Assembly (NCBI GenBank): GCA_003133345.1 | Contig: PKXB01000117.1 | Coordinates: 24,937 to 30,186 of the forward strand | Length of the DNA: 5,250 nucleotides | Origin: Hyphomicrobiales bacterium | Lineage (GTDB): Bacteria; Pseudomonadota; Alphaproteobacteria; Rhizobiales; Xanthobacteraceae | Direction of reading: 5' to 3' | In this document: positions 1 to 4,635 of the stretch, in pieces | Layout of the letters: each line of letters begins with the position of its first letter | Position numbering within the stretch: position 1 is the first letter of the stretch | Notes under the pieces: model-generated | The model's database searches: none | Told to the model about the DNA's origin: nothing | The model's input: the letters and a program-made list of their open reading frames with translations, nothing else | Translations under genes and position numbers: made by a program

Positions 1-338
1 GCGCCGATGTCCTTGCCGACCTTGGAATTGGCGTCCATGTCCTGCATTCCGTCCATCAAGGCGGCGTATTCGGGGCCGAGCTTCGCCGACATGTCATCCA
101 TTTGCTTCGACAGGGCTTCGACCTTCTTGGTGTCCTTCTTCTGGTCGGCCTGCTCGATCTGCTCGCCGAGCTTGGCCATGTCGCAATAGGTCTGCGTCTT
201 GGCCTTGTCGGCGCTGATCATCTTGACGACCTTTTGCGCGTCCGCGTTGGTCACCTTCGAAGCGGCCTTCGGTTGAGCCAGTGCGCATAGCGGCACGGCG
301 GCGATCACGACTGCGGCAATGATAGTCTTCAGATTCAT
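1..338 (-). CDS. Small exported protein of unknown function (3' end outside window)
   Basis: I read 112 codons without a stop, starting MNLKTIIAAVVIAAV and running off the left edge, so the C-terminus is missing. Residues 1-21 form a classic Sec signal peptide: a Lys at position 4, a hydrophobic core, and an A-L-A signal peptidase I site at 19-21. The only Cys before the cleavage site is not in a proper lipobox. The mature part is highly charged and probably all-helical, rich in Lys, Asp, Glu, Ala and Met, with one Cys (C52, in TYCDMAKLGEQ) and heptad-like stretches at about 55-90. It is predicted to be periplasmic. The start is fixed by a strong Shine-Dalgarno sequence. It begins 22 nt after the methyltransferase stop, so it is probably co-transcribed with it. 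I recall similar short exported proteins in Rhizobiales genomes, all without assigned function; none is claimed here. Confidence 0.8.
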   Translation of the reverse strand, partial: MNLKTIIAAVVIAAVPLCALAQPKAASKVTNADAQKVVKMISADKAKTQTYCDMAKLGEQIEQADQKKDTKKVEALSKQMDDMSAKLGPEYAALMDGMQDMDANSKVGKDIG

Positions 339-343
339 GGAGG

Positions 344-350
344 CCTCCCT
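344..350 (-). promoter_or_regulatory. Strong ribosome binding site of the small exported protein
   Basis: The minus strand reads AGGGAGG, with the GGAGG core five bases before the ATG at 336-338. This settles the start codon of a gene otherwise easy to miss. It sits in the 22-nt gap after the methyltransferase stop and would allow efficient independent initiation on a shared mRNA. Confidence 0.8.
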
Positions 351-360
351 ATGTTTCGTT

Positions 361-1128
361 CTAGCGCGCCGGCTTGTGCGAGATGTGGTAGGACATTACG
401 CCGGTGAGAAAGCTGCGGCTTTCGATGTCGACGAAGCCGACGCCCTTGAGCAGCTCGTCCAATTCGCGCGGCTTGTAGAAGTGCCGGATGGCATCCGCGA
501 AATAGCGCACGCATTTCATGCTTTCGGCGGAACTGCCGAACAGCTTTGCGGTAAACCAGACCGAGAACCGCAAATAGGCGAGATACGGCACTTCGACGAT
601 GCGCGAGGCCGGGCGCAGCATGTCGTCATGGCAGAAGATGCCGCCCGGCTTGAGCACCCGATGGATCTCCTTGAACGCGCGGATGATCTCGAGATGGCGC
701 GAGGCGAATTGCAGCGTCACTGCATCGAACGAATTGTCGGGAAACGGCAGCACATGGGCGTCGCAGACGCGGGCATGGATCGTCAGATTGCGCGCGCGGG
801 CGCGGCTCTGGCCCTCGGCGGTCATGTGCGGGCTGCCGTCCACGGCATGGATCTCGAGCGATGGGTCGAGCGCCAGCAGCTTGAGCGGGATGTCATGCGT
901 GCCGGAACAAACGTCGAGCACCTTGGCGCCCTGCGGCAGATGGCGTTGCACCGCCTGCGCGAAGATGCTGCTCCAGCACGCGCAAGTCCCGAGCGAGGCG
1001 ACCGCGTTGCCCTTGTCGTAATAGGTCGGCACGTCCCGAAAGACTTCCGGGATCAAGGTCCGCCACGTCTCGCCAAACATTTGCGAACGCAGATCTTCCT
1101 TTTTCAAGAAATCTTCTGAGATGCTCAT
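361..1128 (-). CDS. UbiE/COQ5-like class I SAM-dependent methyltransferase
   Basis: The protein has 255 residues when started at the ATG at 1126-1128 (MSISEDF). Its pattern follows the UbiE/MenG quinone C-methyltransferases: an N-terminal F-DVPTYYDKGNAVASLG segment (30-47), SAM motif I VLDVCSGTHDI (70-80), the acidic residue after strand beta2 in AVDGS (D97), LPFPDNSFDAVTLQF (127-141), VLKPGG (158-163), and the C-terminal VRYFADAIRHF and FLTGVMSYH segments. Length matches the family (about 250). Family members methylate benzoquinol or naphthoquinol rings in ubiquinone/menaquinone synthesis at the membrane face. However, motif I has SGTHD where UbiE has GGTGD, and UbiE's LRNV is replaced by SRHL, so this may be a paralog with another substrate. 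An in-frame ATG at 1164 is rejected because it lies upstream of the predicted transcription start. A GGGG lies seven bases before the chosen ATG. It is probably cotranscribed with the small exported protein. Family assignment is firm, substrate unknown. Confidence 0.85.
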   Translation of the reverse strand: MSISEDFLKKEDLRSQMFGETWRTLIPEVFRDVPTYYDKGNAVASLGTCACWSSIFAQAVQRHLPQGAKVLDVCSGTHDIPLKLLALDPSLEIHAVDGSPHMTAEGQSRARARNLTIHARVCDAHVLPFPDNSFDAVTLQFASRHLEIIRAFKEIHRVLKPGGIFCHDDMLRPASRIVEVPYLAYLRFSVWFTAKLFGSSAESMKCVRYFADAIRHFYKPRELDELLKGVGFVDIESRSFLTGVMSYHISHKPAR

Positions 1129-1148
1129 CCGGCTGCCCCACAAGTAGT

Positions 1149-1183
1149 TGGTCACATTATACACGAAGCGCGAGGCCTACCAA
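1149..1183 (-). promoter_or_regulatory. Sigma70-type promoter of the methyltransferase
   Basis: A perfect TATAAT -10 box lies at 1156-1161 on the minus strand. A TTGGTA -35 box (4 of 6 matches) is at 1178-1183 with a 16-bp spacer. The predicted start is near 1149, giving a 21-nt leader before the ATG at 1128. In a region this GC-rich a perfect -10 at the right distance is meaningful. It also rules out the upstream in-frame ATG at 1164, which would precede the transcription start. Confidence 0.6.
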
Positions 1184-1204
1184 GCAAGCGTTGCGCTTGC
1201 CTGG
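1180..1204. promoter_or_regulatory. Inverted repeat overlapping the methyltransferase -35 region (candidate operator)
   Basis: The arms are CCAAGCAAGCG and CGCTTGCCTGG around a TTG centre: 11-bp arms with one mismatch (1183 against 1201) and an uninterrupted inner 7-bp match. No T tract follows on either strand, so a terminator is unlikely. It overlaps the -35 box at 1178-1183, the usual place for a repressor. If transcription starts further upstream, near 1243, it would instead lie in the leader RNA as a stable hairpin. The regulator is unknown. Confidence 0.4.
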
Positions 1205-1225
1205 CCACCGGCACCACCTGAAAGC

Positions 1226-1239
1226 CCCGATGGATCGGG
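1226..1239. repeat. Short perfect dyad CCCGAT-GG-ATCGGG
   Basis: Six-base perfect arms surround a 2-base centre. It lies a few bases downstream of the predicted start (about 1243) of the FixK/FNR-type promoter, so it could be an operator or a small leader hairpin. Nothing else identifies it. Confidence 0.25.
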
Positions 1240-1242
1240 AAC

Positions 1243-1291
1243 CATTTGTTTTATAGATTGATTCCGACCCCCAGGAACTGATCTCGATCAA
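1243..1291 (-). promoter_or_regulatory. Candidate class II FNR/FixK-dependent promoter upstream of the methyltransferase
   Basis: On the minus strand 1291-1278 reads TTGATCGAGATCAG, matching the FNR/FixK box TTGAT-N4-ATCAA at 9 of 10 conserved positions. Exactly 22 bases downstream is TATAAA (1255-1250), a 5/6 match to the -10 box. With +1 placed at 1243 the box centre falls at -41.5, the canonical class II activator position, where the proximal half-site replaces the -35. The leader to the ATG at 1128 would be about 115 nt. The geometry is read from the sequence; regulation by oxygen is inference. Confidence 0.45.
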
Positions 1292-1343
1292 AAACCTGTG
1301 AAACAACCCGGGCGGAAAAGCGCGGCGGGTCTGCGCGGCCAAT

Positions 1344-1357
1344 TTGATAAATCGCAA
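1344..1357. promoter_or_regulatory. Second FixK-type box TTGA-N6-GCAA
   Basis: The plus strand reads TTGATAAATCGCAA, fitting the rhizobial FixK2 consensus TTG(A/C)-N6-(T/G)CAA at all fixed positions. Its centre is 66 bp from the centre of the first box. On the plus strand an AATGAT (4 of 6 to TATAAT) lies 22 bases downstream at 1380-1385, again class II spacing, pointing towards the sigma-factor fossil. That -10 is weak, and its predicted start falls after the presumed start codon, so the box is better supported than the promoter. Confidence 0.35.
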
Positions 1358-1384
1358 AGCCGCGCATTCGATTGATTGCAATGA

Positions 1385-1549
1385 TTGAATATAAATGCCG
1401 AAACGACAAGCGAAGCGGACCGCTTTCTCACGCTTTATGACGCGAATCACGATCGCGTGCATCGGCTGCTCGGGCGCATTGCAGGCCCGCATGACGCCGA
1501 GGACCTGACTCAGATCGTGTTCGCGAAAGCGGCAGGAGGATTGCCGCGC
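1385..1549 (+). pseudogene. Truncated ECF sigma factor remnant (sigma70 region 2 only)
   Basis: The plus-strand frame beginning at a TTG encodes a recognisable ECF sigma N-terminus: DRFLTLYDANHDRVHRLLGRI (fossil residues 12-32) followed by the hallmark DAEDLTQIVFAKAA (37-50) of region 2, the core-RNA-polymerase-binding helix. Similarity ends around GLPR (52-55); complete ECF factors continue with a conserved FRGDAQ-like turn, the rest of region 2, and the DNA-binding region 4 (about 160-190 residues in all). Here the frame instead runs antisense into the 3' end of holB. An in-frame TGA immediately precedes the TTG, no Shine-Dalgarno is visible, and the start itself looks eroded. Both exact ends are uncertain. 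It cannot make a functional sigma factor as it stands. It is the only plus-strand gene trace and marks a rearrangement or deletion junction at about 1550-1574. Confidence 0.7.
1529..1547 (-). terminator. Possible weak terminator hairpin downstream of holB
   Basis: A perfect 6-bp stem GCGGCA / TGCCGC with a 7-base loop begins 28 bases after the holB stop. On the minus strand it is followed by only TTT before GC-rich sequence, so it is a poor intrinsic terminator. It may just be a stable stem within the sigma-factor fossil. No better terminator is visible between holB and the methyltransferase promoters. Confidence 0.25.
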
Positions 1550-1574
1550 GTCGGGTCGTCAAATAGCGTCGGTC

Positions 1575-2609
1575 TCAACCGCGCGCCGCTTCCGCCAGCA
1601 GGCCGAACACCGCGAACACCAGCGGCTTGCGTTCAAGATTATAGGTCTCGACCTCGCGCGCGGCGCGATTGACCTTGTCCCATACCTCGGCGGTGCGCGC
1701 TAATTGGCGCGCCGGACGCGTGTCGCCGGAAAGCCGCGCCGACAGCCAGCCATTGACCATATCCATGAAGGCGGCCAGCGTTTGCGGCTCGCTGCCGCCG
1801 AGTGCGTCGCCGAGCGCATGCAGCGCCCGCGGATCGGGATCGGGCAGCTGCGCGAACAAGTCGAGCACCTTCTGGCGCAACGCCAGCGCCGGACCGTCGA
1901 GAAACCCAAGCGCGCGCGCGACGCTGCCGTCCGATGCGGCGGCCGCCTCTTGCACATCCGCATCGTCGGCGTTGCGGCCAGTCGCGGCCGCGACCGCGCG
2001 CGCCACGTCGGCGGCATCGAGCGGACGCAACAGCAGGCGCCGGCAACGCGAGCGGATGGTCGGAAGCTCGCGCCCGGGCGCGTGGCTCACCAGCAGCAGC
2101 AGCGTGCGCGCCGGCGGCTCTTCGAGAACTTTCAGCAGCGCATTGGCACCTTCGCGCTGAAGATTATCGACGGCGTCCACGATGGCGATGCGCCAGCCGC
2201 CCTCGCCGGCGGTCGAACCGAAGAACGGCACCGCGCGCCGCACGTCATCGACGCGGATCACGGTGTAGAGCTTGCCGGTATCCTCGTTGATCACCCGCTC
2301 CAGCACCAAGAGATCGCCTTGCGCCTGTGCTGCGATGCGGCGTGCGACCGGATGGTCGGCATCGACCGCGAGCGAGGCCGCCTTCTGCACGGTCGGCGCC
2401 TGCGGATCGGGATGCGCGAGCACGAAGCGCGCCAGACGATAGGCCAGCGTCGCCTTGCCGATGCCGGGCGAGCCGCCGATCAGCCAGGCATGGGGAATGC
2501 GGCCGCCTTTGTAGGCCTCGAGCAGCGTGCGCTCGGCCTCGGCGTGCCCGAACAGCGCGCCGGTTTCGCGCGGGCGCAGGACGTCGATGTCGGCCTCGTT
2601 GTCGCTCAC
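1575..2609 (-). CDS. holB: DNA polymerase III subunit delta' (clamp loader)
   Basis: The protein has 344 residues and is the delta' subunit of the clamp-loader complex that places the beta clamp on DNA. Visible features are a P-loop-like GGSPGIGKAT (45-54) with Ala in place of the usual Ser/Thr after the Lys, a Walker B-like IAIVDAVDNL (141-150), the clamp-loader ANALLKVLEEPP segment (155-166), the SRC motif (S187-R188-C189), and a C-terminal ETYNLERKPLV (321-331) that I recall from alphaproteobacterial HolB. The four cysteines of the zinc module known from E. coli delta' are absent; C189 is the only cysteine. The start is GTG at 2607-2609, overlapping the tmk stop as GTGA, which implies translational coupling. 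The C-terminus appears complete, so the rearrangement just downstream spared it. Alternative function is unlikely. Confidence 0.93.
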   Translation of the reverse strand: MSDNEADIDVLRPRETGALFGHAEAERTLLEAYKGGRIPHAWLIGGSPGIGKATLAYRLARFVLAHPDPQAPTVQKAASLAVDADHPVARRIAAQAQGDLLVLERVINEDTGKLYTVIRVDDVRRAVPFFGSTAGEGGWRIAIVDAVDNLQREGANALLKVLEEPPARTLLLLVSHAPGRELPTIRSRCRRLLLRPLDAADVARAVAAATGRNADDADVQEAAAASDGSVARALGFLDGPALALRQKVLDLFAQLPDPDPRALHALGDALGGSEPQTLAAFMDMVNGWLSARLSGDTRPARQLARTAEVWDKVNRAAREVETYNLERKPLVFAVFGLLAEAARG

Positions 2610-3268
2610 GGCGCCGCCGTTTCCGTCACGCGCGGCCCGGGATGCAGGCGCTGCTCGACGGCGGCCCAGATGCGTTGCGCCACCACGTCGCGCGGCGCGC
2701 GGCCGTCGATGACGACGCAGCGTTTCGGCTCCTTATCGGCGAGCGCGCGATAGGCCGTGCGCAACGCCTCATGAAATTCGACCGACTCGCCCTCGAAGCG
2801 GTCGGCTGTGCCCTTGCCGCGCCGGCGTTTGGCGCGCGCCAGGCCGACCGTTGCCGGAACGTCGAGGATGAAGGTGAGATCGGGCATGGCGGCGCCGACC
2901 GTCACGCGCTCCAGGCTGCGGATCAGCTTGGCGTCGACCTTGCCGAGCGCGCCCTGATAGACGCGGGTGGAGTCGATGAAGCGGTCGCAGATCACCCATT
3001 TGCCGTCCACCAGCGCCGGCCGGATGGTCGCGCGCACGTGATCGTCGCGCGCGGCCGCGAACAGGATCGCCTCGGTCTCCGCCCCGAGCGGCTTGGCGAT
3101 GCCGGACAGCAAAATGTGCCGGATGATCTCGGCGCCGGGCGAGCCGCCCGGCTCGCGCGTGCGCACCACCTCGATGCCGAGCGCAGTAAGCCGGTCCGCC
3201 AACAAGCGCGCATGGGTCGACTTGCCGCTGCCCTCGCCGCCTTCGAAGGTGATGAACCGTCCGCGCAT
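2606..3268 (-). CDS. tmk: Thymidylate kinase (dTMP kinase)
   Basis: The protein has 220 residues and phosphorylates dTMP to dTDP with ATP in the cytoplasm, a required step to dTTP. It shows the start RFITFEGGEGSGKST with the P-loop at 10-18, the TREPGG segment (37-42), the ICDRFIDSTRVYQG motif (93-106) containing the DRF triad and substrate-binding residues, and an Arg-rich LID (RRRGKGTADRFE, 148-159). A P-loop without Arg but with an Arg-rich LID is the bacterial type II arrangement. Length is normal (about 205-220), with a short Pro/Thr/Ala tail. The ATG at 3266-3268 gives the standard N-terminus. Just before it, in the Shine-Dalgarno position, is CTAGACTAG, so no good ribosome site is seen and initiation may depend on the upstream gene ending 31 nt earlier. 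Its stop overlaps the GTG of holB. Confidence 0.95.
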   Translation of the reverse strand: MRGRFITFEGGEGSGKSTHARLLADRLTALGIEVVRTREPGGSPGAEIIRHILLSGIAKPLGAETEAILFAAARDDHVRATIRPALVDGKWVICDRFIDSTRVYQGALGKVDAKLIRSLERVTVGAAMPDLTFILDVPATVGLARAKRRRGKGTADRFEGESVEFHEALRTAYRALADKEPKRCVVIDGRAPRDVVAQRIWAAVEQRLHPGPRVTETAAP

Positions 3269-3299
3269 CTAGTCTAGTCTCGGCGGTGAAAAAGAAAGA

Positions 3300-4562
3300 T
3301 TATAGCCGCTCGGCCCCGGCGCGGAACAGCGCGATCACCATTTCGGTCACCGCATCTATGGCTCGCCCAGGCATATTGCCCTTGCCGATGCTCTCCGCGG
3401 CCTTGAGCGGCACCTGCAAGACCAGTTTGTCGTCGCGCCAGACCTTGAGCAGACCGATCGGCTGGCCTTGCGTGACCGGCGCCGGCACCGGGCCCTGATA
3501 GGCGATGCGCGCGATCAGCTTTTCACCGCCGCTTTTCGGCACCATCATTTTCACCAGGGCCGGCGCCTGCAACGGCACGGAGCCGTTGGCGCCGCCATAG
3601 ACCTTGGCGGAGCCGATGATCTGCCCTGCGGCGAACAGATTGCGCTGCTCGAAACTGCGGAAGCCCCATTCCAGCAGTTTCTTGGCTTCGTCGGCGCGCT
3701 CCTTGGCGTTCTTGAGGCCGTTGACCACAACGATCAGCCGCAAGCCGTCCTGCACCGCCGAGCCGACCAGGCCGTAGCCGGCTTCTTTGGTAAAGCCGGT
3801 CTTCAAGCCGTCGGCGCCGGTTACGGCGCCGAGCAGCGGGTTGCGGTTCGGCTGGCGGATCTTGTTCCAGGTGAAGTCGGGCTGGCCGAAAATCTTATAG
3901 AGTTCCGGATAGTCGAGAATGATATGGCGCGCGAGGATGCCCAGTTCGCGCGTGGTGACGTGCGTGCCGGGATCGGGCAAGCCGTTGGAATTGGTGAACA
4001 CCGATTTGGCGAGGCCGATTTCGCGCGCGCGCTGAGTCATCTTATCGGCGAAATCGGCTTCATTGCCGGCCAGCCCTTCGGCCAGCACGATGCAGGCATC
4101 GTTGCCGGACTGGACGATCATGCCGTGCAGCAGATCGTCGACGGGAATCTTGCTGTGGATCGCCGCGAACATGGTGGAGCCGTGAGAGGGCGCGCCGCCC
4201 TTGCGCCAGGCATTCTCGCTCACGGTGTATTCGTCGGTGAGCTTGATGCGGCCTTCTTTAAGCTCGTGGAACACGTATTCGGCGGTCATCAGCTTGGCGA
4301 GGCTGGCCGGGAAGATGAGCTGGTCGGGGTCGCGCTCGAACAGCACGCCGCCGTTCTCGGCGTCGATCAGGATGGCATGCGGCGCGCTGATCGCCGGCTC
4401 GTCCTTGTTGCGGGGCGCTTCTTTTTTCTGCGTGACCGCGGCGGCGGGCTTGGCCGGCTTGACGTCATGCTTGGACGCGGCCAAGGCGAGCGCGCTTAAG
4501 GCCACGAGCAAAGCCGCCGCCGTTAGCAGCCGTCCGATTGCGCTAGACGTAAGTGCCATCAT
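3300..4562 (-). CDS. D-alanyl-D-alanine carboxypeptidase (PBP5/DacA type, peptidase S11)
   Basis: The protein has 420 residues from the ATG at 4560-4562 (ATG at 4557 is also possible; a TTG at 4565 extends the frame by one codon). It trims the terminal D-Ala from peptidoglycan pentapeptides in the periplasm. A signal peptide covers about 1-29 (LLTAAALLVALSALALAA), then a Lys/Pro/Ala linker (30-58). The penicillin-binding domain has all three active-site motifs: S87-L-A-K90 within FPASLAKLM, S152-G-N154, and K254-T-G256 in GLKTGFT. A PBP5-type C-terminal beta domain follows (about 305-395), and the last 20 residues form an amphipathic helix (AIDAVTEMVIALFRAGAERL) that would anchor it to the inner membrane. 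A GAAAG lies near -10 from the start. It follows rlpA by 73 nt, another wall-active protein, and precedes tmk by 31 nt. The choice among dacA/dacC/dacF names cannot be made, so none is given. Confidence 0.93.
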   Translation of the reverse strand: MMALTSSAIGRLLTAAALLVALSALALAASKHDVKPAKPAAAVTQKKEAPRNKDEPAISAPHAILIDAENGGVLFERDPDQLIFPASLAKLMTAEYVFHELKEGRIKLTDEYTVSENAWRKGGAPSHGSTMFAAIHSKIPVDDLLHGMIVQSGNDACIVLAEGLAGNEADFADKMTQRAREIGLAKSVFTNSNGLPDPGTHVTTRELGILARHIILDYPELYKIFGQPDFTWNKIRQPNRNPLLGAVTGADGLKTGFTKEAGYGLVGSAVQDGLRLIVVVNGLKNAKERADEAKKLLEWGFRSFEQRNLFAAGQIIGSAKVYGGANGSVPLQAPALVKMMVPKSGGEKLIARIAYQGPVPAPVTQGQPIGLLKVWRDDKLVLQVPLKAAESIGKGNMPGRAIDAVTEMVIALFRAGAERL

Positions 4563-4635
4563 CAATGTTCTTTCGCCGGCGCGCGAGGCGCGTCATGGCG
4601 GCATAATCAGCGGCGATGTGGCGGAAATTTGTGGC
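4563..4635. other. 73-bp gap between rlpA and the carboxypeptidase gene
   Basis: It holds a GC-rich short stem (CGCGC-GAG-GCGCG, 4580-4592) without a T tract on either strand, so no terminator is called. No convincing -35/-10 pair is seen. Read-through from rlpA into the carboxypeptidase gene is likely, though a separate promoter cannot be excluded. Confidence 0.35.

Larger units (their letters stand above)
1129..1384. other. Non-coding intergenic region with clustered regulatory sites
   Basis: I see no credible gene in these 256 bases. A minus-strand reading frame across 1157-1492 has no family resemblance and runs antisense to the sigma-factor fossil. The stretch is more AT-rich than the flanking genes and holds the separately listed promoters, FixK/FNR-type boxes and dyads. 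It originally looks like a divergent promoter region between the methyltransferase and an ECF sigma gene that has since decayed. Confidence 0.6.

Noticed and set aside
339..348. Perfect 10-bp palindrome GGAGGCCTCC at the ribosome site of the exported protein
   Set aside because: With no loop bases it cannot fold into a useful hairpin. It is explained by the Shine-Dalgarno sequence and a chance complement.
319..1119. Long open frame on the plus strand opposite the methyltransferase gene
   Set aside because: It has no recognisable domain, is antisense to a gene with clear family motifs, and is the expected by-product of high GC codon use.
1129..1164. Methyltransferase starting at the in-frame ATG at 1162-1164
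   Set aside because: That ATG lies upstream of the predicted transcription start of the TATAAT promoter, and the extra 12 residues do not look like the family's N-terminus.
1238..1278. Two GGAAC sequences (1238-1242 and 1274-1278) as general-stress EcfG-type -35 elements
   Set aside because: Neither has a convincing CGTT-like -10 element 16-17 bases downstream (GATT and CTGT were the nearest), so no ECF promoter is called.
1375..1382. ATTGCAAT palindrome amid ATTGATT-like repeats just before the sigma fossil
   Set aside because: It is too short, and such AT-rich 8-mers are common in promoter regions; no matching second copy was found.
1157..1492. Minus-strand open frame across the intergenic region
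   Set aside because: No similarity to any family I know. It is antisense to the DAEDLTQ motif of the sigma fossil and covers the promoter elements of the methyltransferase.
1704..2753. Plus-strand open frame of about 350 codons opposite holB and tmk
   Set aside because: Arg/Ala/Gly-rich composition without motifs; fully antisense to two confidently identified genes.
2327..3277. Plus-strand open frame opposite tmk and the 5' part of holB
   Set aside because: Same reason: composition typical of a shadow frame, no ribosome site or family resemblance.
3468..4499. Plus-strand open frame of about 340 codons opposite the carboxypeptidase gene
   Set aside because: The minus strand carries SxxK, SxN and KTG motifs in order; the plus-strand reading has none and is a shadow.
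4580..4592. GC-rich stem between rlpA and the carboxypeptidase gene as a terminator
   Set aside because: The stem is only 5 bp, no T tract follows on either strand, and the site is just 18 bases before the next start codon.
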